Source: an uncultured Eubacteriales bacterium (GTDB lineage: Bacteria; Bacillota; Clostridia; Oscillospirales; Acutalibacteraceae). Taken from it: a stretch of 31,933 nucleotides of DNA. This document shows, one piece after another, positions 8,279 through 15,071 of this stretch (the stretch's first letter is position 1; the number at the start of each line of letters is the position of its first letter). Both the position numbers and the translations under genes were made by a program. The notes beneath the pieces are model-generated. The model saw nothing but the letters and a program-made list of their open reading frames with translations. It searched no databases and was not told where the DNA came from. The stretch is taken from NCBI GenBank assembly GCA_948762645.1, contig CAQBRY010000002.1, positions 17,504-49,436 on the forward strand. Direction: 5' to 3'.

Positions 8279-8665
8279 TTGGAAAAATTATTATTGGGTA
8301 AAAATTTTAAAATAAATAATATTAATATATTAACCCTGGCTTTTTTGGGTGATGCAGTTTTTGATTTGATAGTTAGGGAACATATTATCTTAAATAATGA
8401 TTATAATTTAAAAGATATTAATAGAGCTAAAGTTCAAATGGTTTGCTGTAAGTCACAGGCTAGTTTAGTAGATAAAATTATTTGTAATTTTTATGATGAT
8501 GAGCTTAATATATATAAGAGGGGTAGAAACTCTAAAGTAAAAAATATTCCTGATGGAGCTTCCAGAGAGGAATACCATAAAGCTACTGGGCTTGAAGCCG
8601 TTGTGGGGTACCTTTATTTAAGAGGAAAAATAGATAGAATAACAGAATTATTAAAAATTGATTAA
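8279..8665 (+). CDS. mrnC: Mini-ribonuclease III
   Basis: Mini-III is an RNase III-like catalytic domain without a double-stranded RNA-binding domain; in Firmicutes it trims 23S rRNA precursor ends. The 128 residues contain the RNase III signature in altered form, LAFLGDAVFDLIVREH, with the acidic residues expected for metal binding, and a second acidic helix TGLEAVVGYLYL near the C-terminus. The start was placed at TTG 8279 because AGAGAGG (8263-8269) lies nine bases upstream; an in-frame TTG at 8270 would touch the ribosome site. It closely follows obgE and is probably the last gene of this operon. Confidence 0.9.
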   Translation: MEKLLLGKNFKINNINILTLAFLGDAVFDLIVREHIILNNDYNLKDINRAKVQMVCCKSQASLVDKIICNFYDDELNIYKRGRNSKVKNIPDGASREEYHKATGLEAVVGYLYLRGKIDRITELLKID

Positions 8666-8670
8666 AAGTA

Positions 8671-8699
8671 TTGATTTTATGTTAATTTAATGGTATAAT
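8671..8699 (+). promoter_or_regulatory. Strong extended -10 promoter for the 63-residue ORF
   Basis: TTGATT (8671-8676), a 17-base spacer and TATAAT (8694-8699) preceded by TG at 8691-8692 make an extended -10 promoter. It lies just upstream of a strong ribosome site and a single small gene. Confidence 0.75.
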
Positions 8700-8735
8700 T
8701 TATGTATATTAAAGAAATTTTTGGAGGTTATATAA

Positions 8736-8927
8736 ATGTGGCAAGTATTTTGTGGATTAATAGCTATAGATAAAGGTTGGAGTGCTTATGAAGACTTTAA
8801 TTCTAATGATAAGCATAAAATGTTTAAGGGTTGTTTAGATCTTGCTGGAATGTGTGTAGCTATTTGTTATATATGTGGTCAAGTAAACTTTGCAAGAATG
8901 TTTCAAGGTAAGCCACCTAAACATTAG
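8736..8927 (+). CDS. Small Cys-rich protein of unknown function
   Basis: This 63-residue protein matches no family I recognise. It has TTTGGAGG eight bases before the ATG and its own extended -10 promoter, so it is very likely expressed. It contains five cysteines (Cys6, 33, 40, 44, 47), the last three spaced CxxxCxxC within a hydrophobic segment MCVAICYICG, and a short hydrophobic N-terminus FCGLIAI. A polar, charged stretch (19-31) lies between them. It could be a small membrane peptide, a bacteriocin-like peptide or a metal-binding protein. It has neither a typical signal peptide nor a Nif11 leader. Its 3' end overlaps by eleven bases the end of the convergent acyltransferase gene. Confidence 0.65.
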   Translation: MWQVFCGLIAIDKGWSAYEDFNSNDKHKMFKGCLDLAGMCVAICYICGQVNFARMFQGKPPKH

Positions 8928-9426
8928 AAATTTTATTTTTAGATTTATTTGAGTACTTTATACCTAGTTTATTTAATCGTATTCTATTATATCTTTGTAT
9001 TGGTATAAATGGTAGATTGATAATAATACTTAAGAAGAAAAACAATAATTTATAAATAAATATTTGATTTATTAATAAGAATAATATACAGCCGGATAAA
9101 CAAAAAGTATGGTACCATTCGGCTCTACAAGTTTCGTATATAAATTCGTTTATGTACTCATAAGATAAGTTATTATATTTATTTAAACTCTTTTTTGAAA
9201 AACCGTTTTTTCCGATATGTTGGGGAAAGTGGTCCTTCCATAAATTAATATGAAGAATAGAAGTATAGAATTTTCCATTATGTTCCCAGTTTTTCTGGGA
9301 ATATATTTTTTTTGTAGGGTCAAAAAAAGAAATATTTAATTTTTTTGCAAATATGAGTATTATAAATTGCCATAAAAAAAGAATTATTATGTTCATTATT
9401 AAATATTTAATGGTTGTTTCAGTCAT
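8917..9426 (-). CDS. CrtO-like glycosyl-4,4'-diaponeurosporenoate acyltransferase family membrane protein
   Basis: This 169-residue integral membrane protein resembles the acyltransferase family whose staphylococcal member CrtO completes staphyloxanthin. Matching features are FDPTKKIYSQKNWEHNGKFY near 35-54, INLWKDHFP near 60-68, FIYETCRAEWYH near 95-106 and QRYNRIRLNKLG near 143-154. Hydrophobic segments lie at about 8-28 and 108-140. No carotenoid genes are seen nearby, so the acceptor may be another glycolipid or cell-surface molecule, as presumed for homologues in non-pigmented Clostridia. It starts 27 bases after the lipoprotein gene stop and probably shares its transcript. The ATG at 9426 has GGAG about eleven bases upstream. 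Confidence 0.7.
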   Translation of the reverse strand: MTETTIKYLIMNIIILFLWQFIILIFAKKLNISFFDPTKKIYSQKNWEHNGKFYTSILHINLWKDHFPQHIGKNGFSKKSLNKYNNLSYEYINEFIYETCRAEWYHTFCLSGCILFLLINQIFIYKLLFFFLSIIINLPFIPIQRYNRIRLNKLGIKYSNKSKNKISNV

Positions 9427-9453
9427 TATTTTTATTTCTCCAATTACATATTT

Positions 9454-9924
9454 TTATCCTAAATTCATCATATCATTATTGGCCTCATTTAATTTGCCCT
9501 CCGCAGTTTTTATTTCTTCACTTCTTTCTTCTCCTAATTCTTTTGGAAGTGCTTTTTGATATAGTTTCATTGCTTCTGAATATTTTTTATATGCCTCCAT
9601 CATCTTATTATAGTGGTCTTTGGATTCACCTGGTACTTTAGGTCCTAATTGCTCTTGCATATTTTTGATAAAAGTATCTGCCTGATTTACAAATCTTTCT
9701 ATACGTTCGTTAGATTCTTCTGTACCATTATATGTGTCTACTTGGTCTAAGAAGTTGTCTAATACGTTGTCAAAATTTGCTTTCTGAGCAATTACCTCTT
9801 TTATATATTCGGGTTTAGTGAAAACTTGCTGACTGTTTCCACATGAACTCAGTAGTATTATTAATGCAGACATAATAAAGTAATTTATACCTGTATAAAA
9901 TTTTTTTGATATATTTATTATCAT
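9454..9924 (-). CDS. Putative lipoprotein with helical domain
   Basis: This 156-residue protein carries a lipoprotein signal: a basic N-terminus (SKK), a hydrophobic stretch and the lipobox LSSC, with Cys28 as the expected lipidated residue, so it should be anchored to the outer face of the membrane. The mature part is highly charged and appears mostly helical, with two or three amphipathic helices. No known domain is recognised. The ATG at 9924 was chosen because GGTG lies six bases upstream; TTG/GTG codons at 9936 and 9933 are alternatives that change only the extreme N-terminus. The acyltransferase gene follows in the same direction. The signal peptidase II needed for maturation is encoded at 23371. 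Confidence 0.75.
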   Translation of the reverse strand: MIINISKKFYTGINYFIMSALIILLSSCGNSQQVFTKPEYIKEVIAQKANFDNVLDNFLDQVDTYNGTEESNERIERFVNQADTFIKNMQEQLGPKVPGESKDHYNKMMEAYKKYSEAMKLYQKALPKELGEERSEEIKTAEGKLNEANNDMMNLG

Positions 9925-9965
9925 CTTAAACACCAACCCTATAGTTAATTATATGATAAAATAAA

Positions 9966-9994
9966 ACCATAACATATATGTTCTTTTTAGTCAA
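9966..9994 (-). promoter_or_regulatory. Possible promoter with embedded palindrome upstream of the lipoprotein gene
   Basis: On the minus strand TTGACT (9994-9989), a 17-base spacer and TATGGT (9971-9966) resemble a sigma-A promoter with a weak -10. A perfect 12-base palindrome AACATATATGTT (9971-9982) sits in the spacer and could be an operator. The -10 match is poor, so this is tentative. Confidence 0.4.
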
Positions 9995-10058
9995 TATATT
10001 CAAATTATATACAATTATTATAATATAAAGATTGGTTTATGATAATGGCTTTAGTTAA

Positions 10059-10409
10059 CTATTTTTGATTGAGTCCGAAACTTACTGATAAGGCTTGATT
10101 TACTCTGTTCATACAAAGATTATCTACACATCCTGTTTTTTCCTTTAGTCTCTTTTTGTCAATGGTACGGATTTGTTCTAAAAGTACTACGGAGTCTTTT
10201 GCTAAACCACTTTTTTGTGTACCGATATGTATATGTGTTGGCAGTTTAGACTTCGTTTGCTGACTTGTTATTGCAGCTGCTATTACTGTTGGACTGAATT
10301 TATTTCCCACATCATTTTGTACGATAAGTACCGGCCTTACTCCTCCTTGTTCTGAACCCGTTACCGGACTTAAATCAGCGTAAAAAATATCTCCTCTTCT
10401 TATACTCAT
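10059..10409 (-). CDS. mazF: MazF/PemK-family endoribonuclease toxin
   Basis: This is an mRNA interferase of the MazF/PemK/NdoA family that cleaves single-stranded RNA at short motifs and arrests growth when unopposed. The 116 residues show RRGDIFYADLSPVTGSEQGG at 4-23, RPVLIVQNDVGN and ITSQ, including the conserved Arg and the Thr/Ser used in catalysis. The start at 10409 has AAAGGAAG seven bases upstream and gives the standard MSIRRGD N-terminus. No MazE-like antitoxin gene is adjacent; in B. subtilis the antitoxin directly precedes it. The gene is divergent from miaB. The partner may be elsewhere or the protein may act alone as a regulator. Confidence 0.93.
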   Translation of the reverse strand: MSIRRGDIFYADLSPVTGSEQGGVRPVLIVQNDVGNKFSPTVIAAAITSQQTKSKLPTHIHIGTQKSGLAKDSVVLLEQIRTIDKKRLKEKTGCVDNLCMNRVNQALSVSFGLNQK

Positions 10410-10435
10410 ACTTAAACTTCCTTTAAATATAAATT

Positions 10436-10463
10436 TCAGATTCATAACTTAAGAATAATCTGA
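10436..10463. repeat. Inverted repeat in the mazF-miaB divergent intergenic region
   Basis: TCAGATT (10436-10442) and AATCTGA (10457-10463) are perfect inverted seven-base arms around a 14-base centre, 27 bases upstream of the mazF start. It could be an operator or an mRNA hairpin in the mazF leader. The arms are short and the base composition is skewed, so chance is possible. Confidence 0.35.
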
Positions 10464-10585
10464 TTTAAAAATATTTTTTCCCCATTTTATGTTTTTTAAT
10501 CAAAAAATTTTAAAAAAGTCATTTTTATTAAAAACAAGATGTAGTATAATTTAAATGGTTGGTAGTTTATTTGGAGGAAATTTTA

Positions 10586-11992
10586 ATGCGTATTAGTAGT
10601 GTAGCAGAAAATACTTTTTTAAATGTAAATTATTATCATTTAGTAAATGATATTTTAAGTAGATCATTCGGGAAAACTCCTTTGGCTTTTGTAAGGACCT
10701 ATGGATGTCAGCAAAACGTTTCGGACAGTGAAAAAATAAAAGGAGTTTTAAAAAATCTTGGGTATAGTTTTACTGACGATGAAAACTTGTCTGACTTAAT
10801 AGTTTTTAATACATGCGCTATACGTCAAAATGCCCAGGACAGAGTTTTAGGTAATATCGGAATACTTAAAAAAATAAAATCTAAAAACCCTAAGGTTAAA
10901 ATCATTATTTGCGGATGTATGACAGAACAAGACTATGCGGCAAATAAAATAAAGAATAGTTATCCTTTTGTAGACGTAGTTTTAGGAACTAAATATTTAA
11001 ATGTTTTACCTGAGGTAATATATAATTTGTTAATTGGAAGTAAAGTTCAAGTAAATAGTTTAGAAAGTTCCGATGATGATATTTTTGAAGACGTCCCCAT
11101 AGAAAGAGATAGCAAGATTAAAGCATGGGTCCCCATTATGTATGGGTGCGATAATTTTTGCTCGTATTGTGTTGTTCCTTACGTTCGGGGACGCGAAAAA
11201 AGTAGAAAATCCGAAGATATTGTCTCGGAGGTTAAAGGTCTGATAAAGCAGGGGTACAAGGACATTACTCTTTTAGGTCAAAACGTAAATTCGTACGGTA
11301 AGCATTTAGATGAAAAAGTCGATTTTTCGGATTTACTTGAGATGCTTGATAATTTAAATGGTGATTTTAGACTTAGATTTATGACGTCTCATCCTAAGGA
11401 CGCTACTAAAAGATTAATAGACGTAATTGCCGGAAGCAATCATATATGCAGCCACATTCATCTTCCTTTTCAGTCCGGAAATAACAGGATTCTAAAACTT
11501 ATGAACCGCAGGTATACGAGGGAAAGTTATTTAGAAATAGTCAATTATGCAAAACACAAAATACCTGATTTGTGCCTTACAAGCGATATAATCGTTGGAT
11601 TTCCGGGGGAAACTTATGAAGAGTTTTTAGATACTGTTTCTTTAATAAAGGAAGTTGGATTTGCGTCTTTATTTACTTTCATATACTCTCCAAGAAACGG
11701 TACGCCAGCTTCTCTTATGAAAGATCCTGTGACTTATGAAGAAAAATCAAAGTGGTTTTCTTATCTTTTAAAAGAGCAAGAAAGTGTTTCTCTTAAGATA
11801 TATGAAGAGATGGTTGGAAAAATTTTTGAAGTATTAATTGAGTCTAGAATAGCTGATAATTTAGCAGTTGGCAAAACATCTGGCAATATATCTGTGGAAA
11901 TTGAAACTTTAAGGCAAGATTTAGTTGGAAAATTTATAAATGTTAAGATTACTGGTTATAATAAAACGAAGTTAAAAGCTAGAATAAATTAA
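10586..11992 (+). CDS. miaB: tRNA-2-methylthio-N6-dimethylallyladenosine synthase
   Basis: This radical SAM methylthiotransferase adds a methylthio group to i6A37 in tRNAs reading UNN codons. The 468 residues have the N-terminal auxiliary-cluster cysteines Cys41 (TYGCQQN), Cys77 (NTCAIR) and Cys111 (CGCM), and the radical SAM motif at Cys188, Cys192 and Cys195 within YGCDNFCSYC, followed by VPYVRGRE. A TRAM-like region ends the protein. ATG 10586 has TTGGAGG ten bases upstream; a farther in-frame TTG at 10559 is unlikely. A TATAAT box at 10545-10550 with a poor -35 may be its promoter. The prenylation enzyme MiaA, which makes its substrate, is encoded at the other end of this cluster. Confidence 0.95.
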   Translation: MRISSVAENTFLNVNYYHLVNDILSRSFGKTPLAFVRTYGCQQNVSDSEKIKGVLKNLGYSFTDDENLSDLIVFNTCAIRQNAQDRVLGNIGILKKIKSKNPKVKIIICGCMTEQDYAANKIKNSYPFVDVVLGTKYLNVLPEVIYNLLIGSKVQVNSLESSDDDIFEDVPIERDSKIKAWVPIMYGCDNFCSYCVVPYVRGREKSRKSEDIVSEVKGLIKQGYKDITLLGQNVNSYGKHLDEKVDFSDLLEMLDNLNGDFRLRFMTSHPKDATKRLIDVIAGSNHICSHIHLPFQSGNNRILKLMNRRYTRESYLEIVNYAKHKIPDLCLTSDIIVGFPGETYEEFLDTVSLIKEVGFASLFTFIYSPRNGTPASLMKDPVTYEEKSKWFSYLLKEQESVSLKIYEEMVGKIFEVLIESRIADNLAVGKTSGNISVEIETLRQDLVGKFINVKITGYNKTKLKARIN

Positions 11993-12003
11993 GGAGTATA
12001 AAA

Positions 12004-12411
12004 ATGGACATAATAGAACTTACAAAACAATTAGGAAAACACCTTCAAGAAGAACAGGTTTATATAAACTTTAGAATGGCAGAGCAAAGTCTTGAGTCTG
12101 ATAATGATCTTCAAAGTAAAATTAATGAATTTAATAATAAAAAAGTTAGACTTAATCAAGAGATGTCCAAAGAAAATTTCGACCAAGAATTAATTAATAA
12201 ATTAAATGAGGATTTAAGAAATCAATATGAAGATCTTATGCACAATGAAAAAATGATTAAGTTCAATGAAGCTAAGCAAAATTTTGACAGTTTAATTATT
12301 AAAATTAATACCATTATTAATAAAGCAGCAGAGGGAGAAGACCCTTTTATGGAAAATTTTGAAGAAGAAATTAGCTGTAGCGGAAGTTGCTTTAGCTGCT
12401 CAGGATGTTAG
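12004..12411 (+). CDS. YlbF/YmcA-family regulator (Ric complex-like) with Cys-rich tail
   Basis: This 135-residue, almost entirely helical protein belongs to the YlbF/YmcA family. In B. subtilis members RicA and RicF form a complex with RicT that binds iron-sulfur clusters and helps RNase Y mature mRNAs. The C-terminus CSGSCFSCSGC has four cysteines spaced CxxxCxxCxxC that could bind a metal or an Fe-S cluster. The rest is a long charged coiled-coil-like hairpin. It starts 11 bases after miaB with AAGGAG upstream and precedes mutS, the same order as in Bacillus (ymcB-ymcA-...-mutS). Whether it replaces RicA, RicF or both cannot be told here. Confidence 0.85.
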   Translation: MDIIELTKQLGKHLQEEQVYINFRMAEQSLESDNDLQSKINEFNNKKVRLNQEMSKENFDQELINKLNEDLRNQYEDLMHNEKMIKFNEAKQNFDSLIIKINTIINKAAEGEDPFMENFEEEISCSGSCFSCSGC

Positions 12412-12430
12412 ATAAAGGTAGGTAAAAGTT

Positions 12431-15055
12431 ATGGCAGGTGTGTCTCCTATGATGAGGCAGTATCTAAATATTAAAGAAAAATATAAAGATAGTATCTTAT
12501 TTTTTAGACTTGGTGATTTTTATGAAATGTTCTTTGACGATGCTAAATTAGTATCTGAAGAACTTGATCTGACTTTAACAGGCAAGGATTATGGTCAGAA
12601 AGAAAGAGCGCCTATGTGCGGTATTCCTTATCATAGCTGTGAGGCGTATATTGCTAGGCTTATTTCTAAGGGATATAAAGTTGCAATGTGCGATCAGATT
12701 GAAAATCCTTCTGATGCCAAGGGGATAGTTAAAAGGGATGTAGTTAGAGTTATAACTCCGGGTACTGTTGTTGAGGATAGTATGCTTGAAGAGGGAAGAA
12801 ATAATTTTATATGCTGTATATATAGTCTGGAAAAGTCGGCAGGTATATGTTTTTGCGATATATCTACGGGCGAACTTAAAACTACTAGACTTAACGGTAA
12901 TGATATACTTATGAAACTTAAAAATGAACTTGGCAGGTTTTGTCCAAGAGAAATTATATTTGGAGGAAATATTTCTTATCTTAATCCCATTCGGAATTTT
13001 TCTATGGATAGGCTTAATGTAAAACTAGAAGAATTCGACGAGCGAAAATTTGATTTTGATATGTGTAATGAGTATGTATCTAAATATTTAGATAAGGATA
13101 ACGTACAAAAAGGTAAGATTCAGGAGTATAGTGAGGTTGTAAAGACGGTTGGTGCACTCATTTCATATATTGAGTATACTCAGAAAAAGGGCGTCGAAAG
13201 GCTTAGTAATATTGAATTTTATAGTCAGAATCAATACATGGGTCTAGATCTTAATACTATAAGAAATCTTGAAATAGTGGAAACTATGCGAAATAAGGAA
13301 AAAAGAGGATCTCTTCTCTGGGTTCTTGATAGTACTAAAACCGCTATGGGTAAACGTATGCTTAGGGATTGGCTTGAAAGACCACTTGTAAGACATGAGG
13401 AAATATTGAAAAGACAAGATGGTATAGAAGAACTTTTTTCAGACCTAATTTTTAGAGAATCTTTGTTGGAAAGTATGGGTAAAATTAAAGATATTGGAAG
13501 ATTAATGACTAGAATTGTGTATAATTCTGCTACGTGTAGAGAACTTAAATCTCTTTCTTATACAATATCTACTTTGCCTGAAATTAAAAGTATTTTATAT
13601 AAATCAAAATCTGCCATTTTAAAAGACGTTTACGATAATATAGACGAACTTAAAGACGTATATGAAATTATTGAAGAATCTATTGTGGAAAATCCACCAG
13701 CTATTCTTAAGGAAGGCGGAATTATCAAAGATGGATACAATGAAGAAGTTGACATACTCAGAGAAAATATGAACGGCGGTAAAGGAATAATTTTGGAAGT
13801 TGAAAAGGAAGAACGTAAAAAAACGAATATTCCGAAACTTAAAATAGGATATAATAAAATTTTTGGTTATTATATAGAGGTAACTAATTCTTATAAACAT
13901 CTTGTCCCTGACTATTACATAAGAAAACAAACTTTGGCAAACTGTGAAAGATATGTTACCAAAGAGCTTAAGGACTTAGAAATACGTATTCTGGGAGCCA
14001 AGGACAAGCTTAAAGAAGTAGAATATTCTCTTTTTGAGGAAATAAGACTTAAAATTGCATCTCAAATTAAACGTATTGAAAAAACTGCTAATATGCTGGC
14101 TGTTCTTGACGTACTTTTAGCTTTAGCGAATGTTGCTGCTAAAAATAATTATATTAAGCCTGTCGTAAGCCATGACAAGAATATTATTATTAAAGAAAGC
14201 AGACACCCTGTTGTTGAGGTTTTATTAGACGGAGCTCCATTTGTTCCTAATAATGTCGTTCTTGACAATAATGACCATACTGTTGCCGTAATTACAGGAC
14301 CTAACATGGCAGGAAAATCTACGTATATGAGACAAATTGCATTGATTGTACTTTTAGCTCAGATAGGAAGTTTTGTTCCTGCTTCTCAAGCTCATATCGG
14401 AATAGTTGACAGTATTTTTACTCGTATTGGTGCTTCGGATGATTTAACTTCCGGTCAGTCTACTTTTATGGTGGAAATGAATGAAGTTGCTCATATTATA
14501 AATAGTTCTACTAAGGATAGTCTGTTAATTTTCGATGAGATCGGTCGCGGGACCTCTACTTTTGACGGCATGAGTATTGCAAGAGCTGTACTTGAGTATG
14601 TGGCGGATAGAAATACGCTTGGTGCAAAAACCCTTTTTGCCACTCATTATCATGAATTGACTTCTATGAGTAAATCTTATCCTAATATAAAAAATTATAA
14701 TATTGCTGTAAAAAAGAATGGCGATGATATTATATTTTTAAGAAGAATTGTGCCCGGCGGTGCGGATGACAGCTATGGTATAGAAGTAGCTAAACTTTCG
14801 GGGATTCCTGATAGTATTATTAGTAGAGCTAAGGAAGTTCTAAATGATATAGAACATAATAAATTTACTGATACGAAAATTATATGTAATGAAAATAATA
14901 ATACAAAAAATGAAGATTATAATCTAAAATCTAGTAGTTATAATGATAAAATCTCTTGTATTGTTGATAAACTTAAGGATATAGATGTAAGTGTTCTTAC
15001 GCCTATAGAATCTATGAATATACTGTTTGATTTAGTCAAATTAGCTAATAATTGA
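12431..15055 (+). CDS. mutS: DNA mismatch repair protein MutS
   Basis: This protein recognises base mismatches and small loops and recruits MutL. The 874-residue length is standard for MutS1. The mismatch-reading Phe-x-Glu motif is seen in GDFYEMF near residues 33-39. The ATPase carries Walker A GPNMAGKST near 623-631, Walker B LLIFDEIGRGTST near 700 and the conserved ATHYHEL. A poorly conserved Asn-rich linker near 820-840 precedes the C-terminal helical dimerisation segment. The ATG is preceded by AAGGTAGG. mutL follows after the stop with little spacing, so MutS and MutL are almost certainly co-expressed. Confidence 0.97.
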   Translation: MAGVSPMMRQYLNIKEKYKDSILFFRLGDFYEMFFDDAKLVSEELDLTLTGKDYGQKERAPMCGIPYHSCEAYIARLISKGYKVAMCDQIENPSDAKGIVKRDVVRVITPGTVVEDSMLEEGRNNFICCIYSLEKSAGICFCDISTGELKTTRLNGNDILMKLKNELGRFCPREIIFGGNISYLNPIRNFSMDRLNVKLEEFDERKFDFDMCNEYVSKYLDKDNVQKGKIQEYSEVVKTVGALISYIEYTQKKGVERLSNIEFYSQNQYMGLDLNTIRNLEIVETMRNKEKRGSLLWVLDSTKTAMGKRMLRDWLERPLVRHEEILKRQDGIEELFSDLIFRESLLESMGKIKDIGRLMTRIVYNSATCRELKSLSYTISTLPEIKSILYKSKSAILKDVYDNIDELKDVYEIIEESIVENPPAILKEGGIIKDGYNEEVDILRENMNGGKGIILEVEKEERKKTNIPKLKIGYNKIFGYYIEVTNSYKHLVPDYYIRKQTLANCERYVTKELKDLEIRILGAKDKLKEVEYSLFEEIRLKIASQIKRIEKTANMLAVLDVLLALANVAAKNNYIKPVVSHDKNIIIKESRHPVVEVLLDGAPFVPNNVVLDNNDHTVAVITGPNMAGKSTYMRQIALIVLLAQIGSFVPASQAHIGIVDSIFTRIGASDDLTSGQSTFMVEMNEVAHIINSSTKDSLLIFDEIGRGTSTFDGMSIARAVLEYVADRNTLGAKTLFATHYHELTSMSKSYPNIKNYNIAVKKNGDDIIFLRRIVPGGADDSYGIEVAKLSGIPDSIISRAKEVLNDIEHNKFTDTKIICNENNNTKNEDYNLKSSSYNDKISCIVDKLKDIDVSVLTPIESMNILFDLVKLANN

Positions 15056-15071
15056 GTTGGTGCTTAAGATT

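Noticed and set aside
9353..9641. Two overlapping plus-strand reading frames opposite the acyltransferase and lipoprotein genes
   Set aside because: They are shadows of the minus-strand genes: low-complexity Phe/Leu/Ser content, no ribosome site and no recognisable domain.
13619..13930. Minus-strand hydrophobic reading frame inside mutS
   Set aside because: Phe/Ile-rich translation typical of antisense in AT-rich genes; mutS is intact across the region.
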